Source: an uncultured Clostridia bacterium
Lineage (GTDB): Bacteria > Bacillota > Clostridia > Oscillospirales > Butyricicoccaceae
NCBI GenBank assembly: GCA_945486175.1
Contig: CALYTA010000065.1
Location: 1 to 6,408 of the forward strand
Length of the DNA stretch: 6,408 bases
Direction: 5' to 3'
The notes beneath the pieces were generated by a model. That model was not told where the DNA came from, did no database searches, and saw only the letters and a program-made list of their open reading frames with translations. Both the position numbers and the translations under genes were made by a program. Below, piece after piece: positions 1-5,560 of this stretch. The first letter of the stretch is position 1. Each line of letters opens with the position of its first letter.

Positions 1-1
1 G

Positions 2-757
2 GCGGCATGCATCGCAGAAGCCGGCTACGGGCTATATGATGAAACGGCATTGGAAAAATTACAGCAGATCCTCTTCTGGAAGGAATTGGAACTTCCGCTG
101 GTTGACATCAAAAAAATCATGGAAACCCCCAATTATGACAGGAAACAGGCTTTACTGACGCAAAAGGCTTTGTTGGAGCACAAACGGAACCGGTTAAACG
201 GTATCATCGAGCTGATTGATGATGTGATGGAAGGAGTCAATACCATGAACTTTGAAGCATTTAATGACGAAGACGTGAACAAAATTTTAGACCACAGCCT
301 GGCACTCCAGAGCGAAGCATCACTGAAAGCCATTGCGCAGAAATTCGGAAGCGTGGAAGCCTTTCGGGAATTTGTCGGCGAAAATCTGAAGGATGAGAAA
401 ACAGGCGCACAGCTCATTCAGTTATATGGAAGCAAGGACAAAGCTGTAGAGGCAAGCCTGCACGCGACGGGAAACCAGGAAGCGCTTCAAAATCAGCAGC
501 AGGAAAATGATGCCATCTACAGGCAGTTTGCGCAGGCGATGGAGACCGGCAATCCAGTTCTGGCAAGCAACGCAGTGGAAAAGCTCGCAGAAAATTATAA
601 GGCAATGTTCCGGCTGGACAATGCAAGATATCTGCTTCTCGAAGTCGCAAACGATTACCTGAGCCATTCTCCGGTTGCCGAAGCCACAGACCAGCAATAT
701 GGCGCCGGCATTGCACAATTCATCGCGCAGGCGATCCGGCAATACTACGGGGGGTAA
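2..757 (+). CDS. MerR-family regulator with TipAS domain (5' end cut by window)
   Basis: The frame is open from base 2, so the gene begins before the window; the TTG at 50 is an internal Leu codon, not a start. The 251 visible residues begin near the end of the MerR winged helix (the AEAGYGLYDE stretch is the usual GYRLY wing, here with Gly for the common Arg). The rest of the DNA-binding domain follows (LEKLQQILFWKELELPL), then a dimerisation helix around visible residues 45-80. The remaining roughly 165 residues match the TipAS type: a helical, globin-like antibiotic-recognition domain rich in Gln, Ala and aromatic residues. About 30 N-terminal residues are missing, giving a full length near 280, slightly longer than TipA-L. 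Family members activate transcription on binding a drug or peptide by twisting an over-long promoter spacer. The ligand is unknown. Base composition is clearly lower in GC than the genes to the right. It ends with TAA; no terminator is obvious. Confidence 0.88.
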   Translation, partial: AACIAEAGYGLYDETALEKLQQILFWKELELPLVDIKKIMETPNYDRKQALLTQKALLEHKRNRLNGIIELIDDVMEGVNTMNFEAFNDEDVNKILDHSLALQSEASLKAIAQKFGSVEAFREFVGENLKDEKTGAQLIQLYGSKDKAVEASLHATGNQEALQNQQQENDAIYRQFAQAMETGNPVLASNAVEKLAENYKAMFRLDNARYLLLEVANDYLSHSPVAEATDQQYGAGIAQFIAQAIRQYYGG

Positions 758-786
758 TCTCCGGTCTGCCAGGTGTTCCCTCACGT

Positions 787-815
787 TTGCATTCTTCCGC
801 ACTCTTTGTTACAAT
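787..815 (+). promoter_or_regulatory. Predicted sigma-A promoter for the lactonase-yqeC unit
   Basis: A -10 box TACAAT (810-815; five of six consensus bases) is preceded by the extended -10 dinucleotide TG (807-808) and, 17 bases further upstream, by a weak -35 TTGCAT (787-792). Transcription would start near 822, leaving a leader of about 28 bases with the Shine-Dalgarno site. The 17-base spacer is normal, so this is not the stretched 19-base spacer that MerR activators act on; control by the neighbouring MerR/TipAS protein is therefore not supported by the spacing. Confidence 0.6.
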
Positions 816-836
816 AAAGGCAACTGATTCTGACAT

Positions 837-842
837 GGAGGG
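837..842 (+). promoter_or_regulatory. Ribosome binding site fixing the lactonase start
   Basis: GGAGGG lies 7 bases before the ATG at 850. It lies downstream of the alternative in-frame TTG at 787, which has no comparable site and would fall inside the predicted promoter. This decides the start in favour of 850. Confidence 0.8.
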
Positions 843-849
843 ATGCAAC

Positions 850-1878
850 ATGCAGTATATTTTTACCGGTTCCTACACCAATCCGGACGGGAAAGACGGC
901 GTGCGCTGCTTTTCCGTTTCCCCGGACGGCAAGCTGACCCAGCTCTGCACGGCAGACGCTTACAGTCCGACCTATGTGCTGTATCATGATGGCATGCTGT
1001 ATACAAGCGGGCGCTCGCAAACCGGCTGCTGTATCCATACCATTTCCTTTGACGGGCACAGTCTGACGCCGGTACACTGTATTGACTCGCCCGGTGGCTC
1101 GACCTGCCATGTATCGGTCGTAGGACACACGCTGTATGCCTGCAATTATTTTGCCGGTGAGCTGCTGCGCTGCCCGCTGCGTGCGGACGGCATCCCGACC
1201 GGCGAAGTAGAACGCATCATCTATACGGGCGGCGGCCCGCACCCGCGGCAGGATAAGCCGCACATCCATTCGGCATTTCCATCTCCGGACAATCGCTTCC
1301 TGCTCGTCTGTGACCTCGGCAGCGACCGCATTTATAATTACTGCATCGGGGAAGACGGCAAGCTGCAGCCCAATCCGGTACAAACCGAACTGATTGCACC
1401 GGCAGGCTCCGGCCCGCGCCATCTGACCTATAATAAGGAGGGCACCCGTGTCTATGCGATCACGGAGCTTTCCGCACAGGTGCTCGTCTATGCCCGTGAC
1501 CCGGAGACCGGCGTGCTGACTGAGCTGCAGGTCACGGACTGTGTGCCCGCGGCGCGACCGGATGACACACTGTCCGCAGATATCCATCTGTCAGACGACG
1601 GGCATTATCTGTATGCATCCAGCCGCGGCATCAACTACATGGCGCTGTACCATGTTCTGGACAACGGCATCCTGTCGGAGCCGTTTTATCTGCCGGTGTT
1701 CACCTCCGGTCCGCGGCATTTTTCGTTCCAGCCGGGCGGCGAACATATTGTCATCACAGGACAGTATACCGATACCGTCGTGGTCTGCCCGGTCGATCAG
1801 CGCACCGGTCTGTATCATCCTCCAATCTGCGAAGTCACAGTCCCGCAGGCGACCTGCGCGCAATGGGTGGAGGTCTGA
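850..1878 (+). CDS. Lactonase, 6-phosphogluconolactonase (YbhE/Pgl, seven-bladed propeller) family
   Basis: A 342-residue protein of the Pfam lactonase family (beta-propeller 6-phosphogluconolactonase / carboxymuconate cyclase-like fold), of normal length and without a signal peptide, so cytosolic. Family marks are the opening YIFTGSYT, HIHSAFPSPDNRF (138-150), CDLGSDRIYNY (154-164), GSGPRHLTYN (186-195), DIHLSDDGHYLYASSRG (244-260) and GPRHFSFQPGGEHI (287-300). The recurring pattern of His or Asp, then P-D/D-D-G and a hydrophobic strand marks successive propeller blades. Characterised members hydrolyse 6-phosphogluconolactone to 6-phosphogluconate in the oxidative pentose phosphate pathway, but many homologues have other or unknown lactone substrates. 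Its stop is only two bases before the yqeC ATG, and the yqeC ribosome binding site lies inside its last codons, so the two are almost certainly co-transcribed and perhaps translationally coupled. No pentose phosphate genes are nearby. The family call is firm; the substrate is not. Confidence 0.9.
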   Translation: MQYIFTGSYTNPDGKDGVRCFSVSPDGKLTQLCTADAYSPTYVLYHDGMLYTSGRSQTGCCIHTISFDGHSLTPVHCIDSPGGSTCHVSVVGHTLYACNYFAGELLRCPLRADGIPTGEVERIIYTGGGPHPRQDKPHIHSAFPSPDNRFLLVCDLGSDRIYNYCIGEDGKLQPNPVQTELIAPAGSGPRHLTYNKEGTRVYAITELSAQVLVYARDPETGVLTELQVTDCVPAARPDDTLSADIHLSDDGHYLYASSRGINYMALYHVLDNGILSEPFYLPVFTSGPRHFSFQPGGEHIVITGQYTDTVVVCPVDQRTGLYHPPICEVTVPQATCAQWVEV

Positions 1879-1880
1879 CG

Positions 1881-2597
1881 ATGCGGCTGTCTGATGCGCT
1901 GCACCTGACCGGTGCACAGTCCGTCGCACTCTGCGGCGCGGGCGGCAAAACAACACTGCTGTATGCGCTCGCGGAGGAAGCGCGTCGGGATGGCAGGCGT
2001 GTGCTCGTCACGACGAGCACACATATCCTCCAGCCGGAGGAAACCGGCGTTCTGCACTTTTTCCATGCAGAGCAGGTGGATGATTTTTCTTCCATCTGCC
2101 TTCCCGGACAAATCGCCGTCGTTGGCACGCCCTGCGGGCAAAATAAAATCACCGGCATTGCGCCGATGAATGTGGATGCTGCCATGCAGGCCGCCGATGT
2201 ATTTTTATATGAAGCAGACGGCTCCAAACATCTTCCGGTCAAATGCCACAACGCGACCGAACCGGTTGTCTGGTTCGGCACGGATGCCGTCATCGGCGTG
2301 CTCGGTCTGTCCGCACTCGGCAAACCGGCACAGGAGATCTGCCACCGCTGGCAGCTCGACCCGCTGTTTGCCGCCCTGCCGGACAAGCCGCTGGACACGG
2401 ATGATTTTGTGCGCCTTGCGCTCGAATGCCGCCAGGCGGCAGGCTATCCGCACAACTTTACCGTCTGCCTGAACCAGTGCGACACGGACGAGCTGCGGGA
2501 CGCGGCAAGGGAAATTGCCACCCAGCTTGCGATTCACGGCATTTCCTGCGCGGTGACCTGCTTTGCCGGCGCGCAGCCGGAGATCACCGCACTGTAA
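1881..2597 (+). CDS. yqeC: Selenium-dependent molybdenum hydroxylase accessory protein YqeC
   Basis: A 238-residue protein matching the YqeC family, which by phylogenetic profile accompanies selenium-dependent molybdenum hydroxylases; its biochemical role is unproven. It has a P-loop-like nucleotide site GAGGKTT (19-25), the next strand with TTSTHI (44-49), the family motif EADGSKHLPVK (111-121) and VIGVLGLSALGKP (137-149), so it probably binds a nucleotide or nucleotide-like cofactor. The ATG at 1881 is chosen because GGAGG (1869-1873) lies 7 bases upstream; an in-frame ATG at 1863 would precede that site. The gene starts two bases after the lactonase stop. Its last 64 bases overlap the 3' end of the opposing mocA gene. 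Placement beside mocA, xdhC, a desulfurase and MOSC-MogA fits the SDMH assignment. Length and motifs look intact. Confidence 0.9.
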   Translation: MRLSDALHLTGAQSVALCGAGGKTTLLYALAEEARRDGRRVLVTTSTHILQPEETGVLHFFHAEQVDDFSSICLPGQIAVVGTPCGQNKITGIAPMNVDAAMQAADVFLYEADGSKHLPVKCHNATEPVVWFGTDAVIGVLGLSALGKPAQEICHRWQLDPLFAALPDKPLDTDDFVRLALECRQAAGYPHNFTVCLNQCDTDELRDAAREIATQLAIHGISCAVTCFAGAQPEITAL

Positions 2598-3154
2598 TCG
2601 GTCTGCGTGTCAATATCGCGCCACGCACGCCCATCTGGGAAATCCACCCATACAACCTCATCCAAATGCTGCTGATATATGCCCTTTCCGCCCCTGTCGG
2701 CGGAGAGGGCTTTGCACTGTCCGAAATACCGTGCCGGAAAAATACACGGGGATTTCGGCGCGCCGTCCACCCGCGGAACGGCAATTTTATTTTGCCCGCA
2801 TGCCGTTTGTACAAGTCTGTGCAGGATATCCTCTGTCAGAAACGGCTGATCCGCAGTCAGAAAGGCACAAAAATCCGTATTCTCCGGCAGCGCGCGTGTG
2901 CCTGCCGCAACCGAAGTGCCCATCCCCTGTGCCGCCAGTGGGTTTTCCACAGCCTGTGCACCGCTCTGTGTGGCAAATGCCGCGATATCCGGCTGATTGG
3001 TGACGACGATGACAATGGAAAACAACCCGCAGGTACACGCGAGGGAAATCACATGCCGGTACATCGGCACGCCGTCAATATTCAGTTTGAGCTTGTCGGC
3101 ATGCTGCATGCGGCGGCTGAAGCCCGCCGCCAGAATCACCGCCGCTGTGTTCAT
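2534..3154 (-). CDS. mocA: Molybdenum cofactor cytidylyltransferase, MocA/YgfJ family
   Basis: A 206-residue MobA-like nucleotidyltransferase. MocA enzymes transfer CMP from CTP to Mo-molybdopterin, giving the cytosine dinucleotide form used by xanthine dehydrogenase-type hydroxylases. Visible motifs are the nucleotide-binding loop LAAGFSRRM with the following KLKL (8-24), NPLAAQGMGTSV (71-82), the metal-binding TADQPF (100-105), GAPKSPCIFP (131-140), ADRGGKGI (152-159) and the terminal RDIDTQTDY (179-187). LAAG rather than the LAGG of MobA favours CTP over GTP. The ATG at 3154 is chosen because AGAGG (3162-3166) lies 7 bases upstream and the protein then begins MNTAAVILAAG as usual; the frame runs open further upstream but without family similarity. 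It is last in the minus-strand operon, 44 bases after xdhC. The conserved fold ends near residue 190; the last about 16 residues (GCAPAKQVTAQEMP) form a tail, most of it written over the end of yqeC. YgfJ-type proteins of SDMH operons are the closest fit; a role on a selenium-containing cofactor is possible. Confidence 0.88.
   Translation of the reverse strand: MNTAAVILAAGFSRRMQHADKLKLNIDGVPMYRHVISLACTCGLFSIVIVVTNQPDIAAFATQSGAQAVENPLAAQGMGTSVAAGTRALPENTDFCAFLTADQPFLTEDILHRLVQTACGQNKIAVPRVDGAPKSPCIFPARYFGQCKALSADRGGKGIYQQHLDEVVWVDFPDGRAWRDIDTQTDYSAVISGCAPAKQVTAQEMP
2681..2710 (+). terminator. Hairpin in the convergent region, possible weak terminator for the plus-strand unit
   Basis: Two 12-base arms (2681-2692 and 2699-2710) are inverted repeats around a 6-base loop; 11 of 12 pairs are Watson-Crick and the remaining one is U-G when transcribed rightward. 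It stands 84 bases past the yqeC stop and is followed by only three Ts. Read from the other strand the odd pair becomes an A-C mismatch. It lies inside mocA over the ADRGGKG codons, so part of the symmetry may come from coding constraint. Confidence 0.35.
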
Positions 3155-3198
3155 AAAGATACCTCTTTCTGTTCTGCACAGCCTTGATTTCTCTCTTG

Positions 3199-4173
3199 TC
3201 AATTTCCATTCTCCGCAATCGACGTAAACAGCACCGTCACGCGCCCGCCGCACACCATGCCGAGATGCGACGCCTCGCCGCCGCCCAGCTCATACTCCTG
3301 CAGCTCCGGCATTCCACCGGACAAATCACGGGCACGCTCCTGCGCGGCATGCTCGACAGAGCCGCCGCCGATGGTACCGTAACAGCTTCCGTCCTCTGCG
3401 ACCAGCATGCGCGCCCCTGCGCCGCGCGGCGCAGAGCCTTCGCGCCGGACAATCGTCACCATCACCATGCGCCCGGGATTGTGCAGCAGCTGCTGCATGA
3501 TCTCAGCGGGAAGCAGGCTGGCTTCGTGCACCGAATTGACGGCGATCAGCTCCGCCGCGATGCTGACCGCAATTTCCTCCGGCGTATGTGCACCGATTTT
3601 CAATCCAATCGGGCTGTGCACCGTATCCAGCTGCTGCTGGGTATATCCCAACTCGCGCATGCGCTGCATGACAGACGCGACCTTTGTCTTGCTGCCGATC
3701 ATGCCGCAATAAGAAAACGGCACCTGCAAAATGCGCGCCAGACAGGCGGCATCGTCCTTGTGTCCGCGCGTGACGATGACATAGCTCGCATCTGCCGGGG
3801 GATTGGCAAGCGCCTGCGCAAACGGCTGGCACAGCACGCGCTCCGCTTCCGGGAACCGCTCCTCCGTCGCAAATTCGGGACGGTCATCGATGACCGTCAC
3901 CGCATAGCCGAGCATATGTCCAAGCGTACAGACCGGTTTGGAAATATGCCCGCCGCCGCAGATGACCAGTTCCTTGCAGCTGGACATTCGCTCACAGAAT
4001 ATATCAGACACAATGGCAGGCAGATGCTCCGGCTGGGGTACACGCGCCCAGTCCGGGAAATCCTCTTCCCTTCCTGCGACTGCTGTTTCTCCCATGTGCG
4101 CACCTGCAAGTGCTGTGCGCACATACAGGTTGCCGCCGCCCATAAGTTTCTGTGCAAGCTCCCGCATATCCAT
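3199..4173 (-). CDS. xdhC: XdhC/CoxI family molybdenum hydroxylase maturation factor (Rossmann-first form)
   Basis: A 324-residue protein with both XdhC domains. After about 65 residues of lead-in, a Rossmann domain (XdhC_C) spans roughly 66-212: ICGGGHISKP (71-80), VIDDRPEFA (94-102), VTRGHKDD (134-141), GMIGSK (157-162) and the strongly conserved SPIGLKIGAHTPEEIAVSIA (187-206). The XdhC/CoxI domain follows, about 215-320, with GSAPRG (246-251), GTIGGGSVE (266-274) and GMVCGG (305-310; Cys308). Classical XdhC has the CoxI domain first, so the order is inverted here, a layout seen in clostridial relatives. XdhC proteins bind mature molybdenum cofactor, protect it, promote exchange of the terminal oxo ligand for sulfur with a NifS-like enzyme, and insert it into the apo-hydroxylase. 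The ATG at 4173 is preceded by AAAGGAGG (4179-4186), which overlaps the DUF3343 stop codon; a second in-frame ATG at 4167 is less well spaced. The gap to DUF3343 is 11 bases. Confidence 0.92.
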   Translation of the reverse strand: MDMRELAQKLMGGGNLYVRTALAGAHMGETAVAGREEDFPDWARVPQPEHLPAIVSDIFCERMSSCKELVICGGGHISKPVCTLGHMLGYAVTVIDDRPEFATEERFPEAERVLCQPFAQALANPPADASYVIVTRGHKDDAACLARILQVPFSYCGMIGSKTKVASVMQRMRELGYTQQQLDTVHSPIGLKIGAHTPEEIAVSIAAELIAVNSVHEASLLPAEIMQQLLHNPGRMVMVTIVRREGSAPRGAGARMLVAEDGSCYGTIGGGSVEHAAQERARDLSGGMPELQEYELGGGEASHLGMVCGGRVTVLFTSIAENGN

Positions 4174-4184
4174 GGTATCCTCCT

Positions 4185-4415
4185 TTACAGTGTGTGAATG
4201 TCCTGCGGAATTACCCCGCCGTCCTGCATCGCGGAGAGCACGATCTCGCGTTCCTCCGGTGCTGCAAGCCAGGCCAGCCCGCAGCCCGCCGTAATTTCAC
4301 GCGGCACGGGAATCAGCCGTCCCGGCGCACCCGCCGCATGGCAGACCTTTTCCATTTTGAGTGCCATGGTTGTGGTTTCAAATGTGATCACAAGCCGTGG
4401 TTTTTTCTGCCGCAT
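4185..4415 (-). CDS. DUF3343 protein, putative Se/S carrier-like
   Basis: A 76-residue protein matching the DUF3343 (putative Se/S carrier-like) family over its whole length. Family marks are the opening strand PRLVITFETTTMALKMEK (6-23), the RLIPVPREI stretch (33-41) and the motif TAGCGLAW (42-49) with the invariant-looking Cys45; Cys25 is a second cysteine. The predicted fold is a small ferredoxin-like alpha/beta domain, cytosolic. Function in the family is inferred from gene neighbourhoods and the single conserved cysteine, which could hold a persulfide or selenopersulfide. Its ATG overlaps the desulfurase TGA by one base (TGATG), with AGGAGG inside the upstream gene (4423-4428), so the two are translationally coupled; xdhC follows after 11 bases. 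A position between a cysteine desulfurase and the Mo-cofactor chaperone suits a carrier passing S or Se from one to the other, but that is inference. Confidence 0.82.
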   Translation of the reverse strand: MRQKKPRLVITFETTTMALKMEKVCHAAGAPGRLIPVPREITAGCGLAWLAAPEEREIVLSAMQDGGVIPQDIHTL

Positions 4416-5560
4416 CAGCTGCCCTCCTGTGCCAGTTCCGTCACCGCATCGATTGCGGCGCGCACCTCGTCTTCCGTGTTGAAATAGCTGAAACTGAACC
4501 GCACCAGCCCGCCGTTTTCCGTGCCGAAGGCCCGGTGCACCAGCGGTGCACAGTGCGCACCCGCACGCGTGCAGATGCCATAGTCCTGCATCAGCACATC
4601 GCTCACCTCACCCGCATCCCAACCGGCAAGCCCCAGCGTGACAATCGCCGCGCGGTTGTCCGTCGTCCAGTCGCCGTATACCGTCACGCCGTCCAGTTTG
4701 TATACGGCGTCATAAAACATACGTGCCAGCGCGATTTCCCGCGCATGAATGGCGGACGAGCCGGTTTCCATGACAAAATCCAGCGCCACCGACAGTCCGG
4801 CAATGCCGGGCGTGTTCAGCGTCCCCGCTTCGAGCGCGGTTGGATAGTCCGCCGGATGCTCATGTGAAAAGCTGTGCACACCGCTTCCGCCGACGCGCAG
4901 CGGGGCAATGCGCACGCCATCCGCCACGCACAGCACACCGGTACCCTGCGGGCCGAGCAGCCCCTTGTGTCCCGGCAGGCACAGTGCGGAAATGCCCATG
5001 CGCTGCATATCAATGTCAAACGCACCCGCGCTCTGCGCCGCATCTACAAGAAACAAAATGCCATGCGCGCGGCAATAGCTGCCAATCGCTTCGATGTCCA
5101 AAGCATTGCCTGTCACATTGGATGCATGTGCGCACACAACGGCGCGCGTATCCGGCCGGATCGCGGCGAGAATATCCGCTTCACGCACCCGCCCGGTGGT
5201 TTTGTCCATTGGGACAATGGTCAGCCGTGCGCCGCGCTGCTCCGCGCGGTACAATGGCCGCAATACGGAGTTGTGCTCCGCCTCCGTCGTCACCACATGG
5301 TCGCCCGGACGGATCAGCCCGCCGATAGCGGTGTTCAGCGCGTCCGTCGTATTGAACATCATACAGACGCGCATGGGGTCACCCACACCGAACAGTTCAG
5401 CCAGCTTTTCCCGCGCTTCATAAATGACGCGCCCGGCAGACAGCGTCGCCTCATGTGCGCCGCGTCCGGCGTTGCCGAGATGCAGAATGGCATTGGCCGC
5501 CGCCTGTGCCACCTGCGGCGGCTTGTGCAGGCTGGTCGCCGCGCTGTCGAGATAAATCAC
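4415..5560 (-). CDS. Cysteine desulfurase-like aminotransferase class V (EF2568 family)
   Basis: A 381-residue PLP enzyme of the NifS/SufS fold, of normal length. Visible features are the start MIYLDSAATS, the PLP-stacking His in TEAEHNS (His96), PLP-binding Asp in LVDAAQSAG (Asp173), the Schiff-base lysine in LPGHKGLLGPQGTG (Lys199), EAGTLNTPG (244-252) and the nucleophile loop TRAGAHCAPL (Cys337). Such enzymes take sulfur (or selenium from selenocysteine) off the amino acid, leaving alanine and an enzyme persulfide or selenide. The R-G-H-C-A loop and overall pattern fit the TIGR01977/EF2568 subgroup linked to SDMH loci rather than housekeeping IscS or SufS. The GTG at 5560 is preferred because AAGGAG (5571-5576) then lies 10 bases upstream and the protein begins as family members do; a GTG at 5569 would sit one base from that site. 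The start overlaps the upstream MOSC-MogA stop by four bases (GTGA). The likely role is Se/S donor for the terminal Mo ligand. Confidence 0.9.
   Translation of the reverse strand: MIYLDSAATSLHKPPQVAQAAANAILHLGNAGRGAHEATLSAGRVIYEAREKLAELFGVGDPMRVCMMFNTTDALNTAIGGLIRPGDHVVTTEAEHNSVLRPLYRAEQRGARLTIVPMDKTTGRVREADILAAIRPDTRAVVCAHASNVTGNALDIEAIGSYCRAHGILFLVDAAQSAGAFDIDMQRMGISALCLPGHKGLLGPQGTGVLCVADGVRIAPLRVGGSGVHSFSHEHPADYPTALEAGTLNTPGIAGLSVALDFVMETGSSAIHAREIALARMFYDAVYKLDGVTVYGDWTTDNRAAIVTLGLAGWDAGEVSDVLMQDYGICTRAGAHCAPLVHRAFGTENGGLVRFSFSYFNTEDEVRAAIDAVTELAQEGS

Larger units (their letters stand above)
758..849 (+). other. Intergenic gap between MerR/TipAS gene and lactonase
   Basis: Ninety-two bases between two genes on the same strand. 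They hold the predicted promoter and ribosome binding site of the lactonase unit. I see no convincing rho-independent terminator for the MerR gene, so read-through into the lactonase cannot be excluded. There is also a change in base composition across this gap. Confidence 0.6.

Noticed and set aside
758..849. MerR-type operator with stretched spacer upstream of the lactonase
   Set aside because: The predicted promoter has a 17-base spacer and I found no clear dyad between the -35 and -10 boxes.
781..1587. Minus-strand open frame opposite the lactonase
   Set aside because: Shadow of the lactonase frame; it also covers the promoter region and has no motif.
2426..3187. Plus-strand open frame opposite mocA
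   Set aside because: Overlaps yqeC and runs antisense to mocA; no motif and unlikely composition.
3174..3202. Possible internal minus-strand promoter for mocA, with a perfect -35 TTGACA at 3197-3202
   Set aside because: At 16-18 bases downstream only TGTGCA or GTGCAG is present, a poor -10; the TTGACA includes the xdhC stop codon and is probably chance.
3155..3253. Longer N-terminus for mocA (start at 3253)
   Set aside because: It overlaps the xdhC 3' end, lacks family similarity, and the ATG at 3154 has a well-spaced ribosome binding site and the usual MocA beginning.
3184..4197. Long plus-strand open frame (337 codons) opposite xdhC
   Set aside because: It is antisense to an intact, well-recognised XdhC; its translation is rich in Arg, His and Ala with no family motif, typical of a shadow frame in GC-rich DNA.
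4415..4417. TGA codons ending several minus-strand genes as possible selenocysteine codons, given the selenium theme
   Set aside because: No conserved domain continues past any of them, each gene is full length at its TGA, and no adjacent Sec-type hairpin stands out; the next gene starts at once in another frame.
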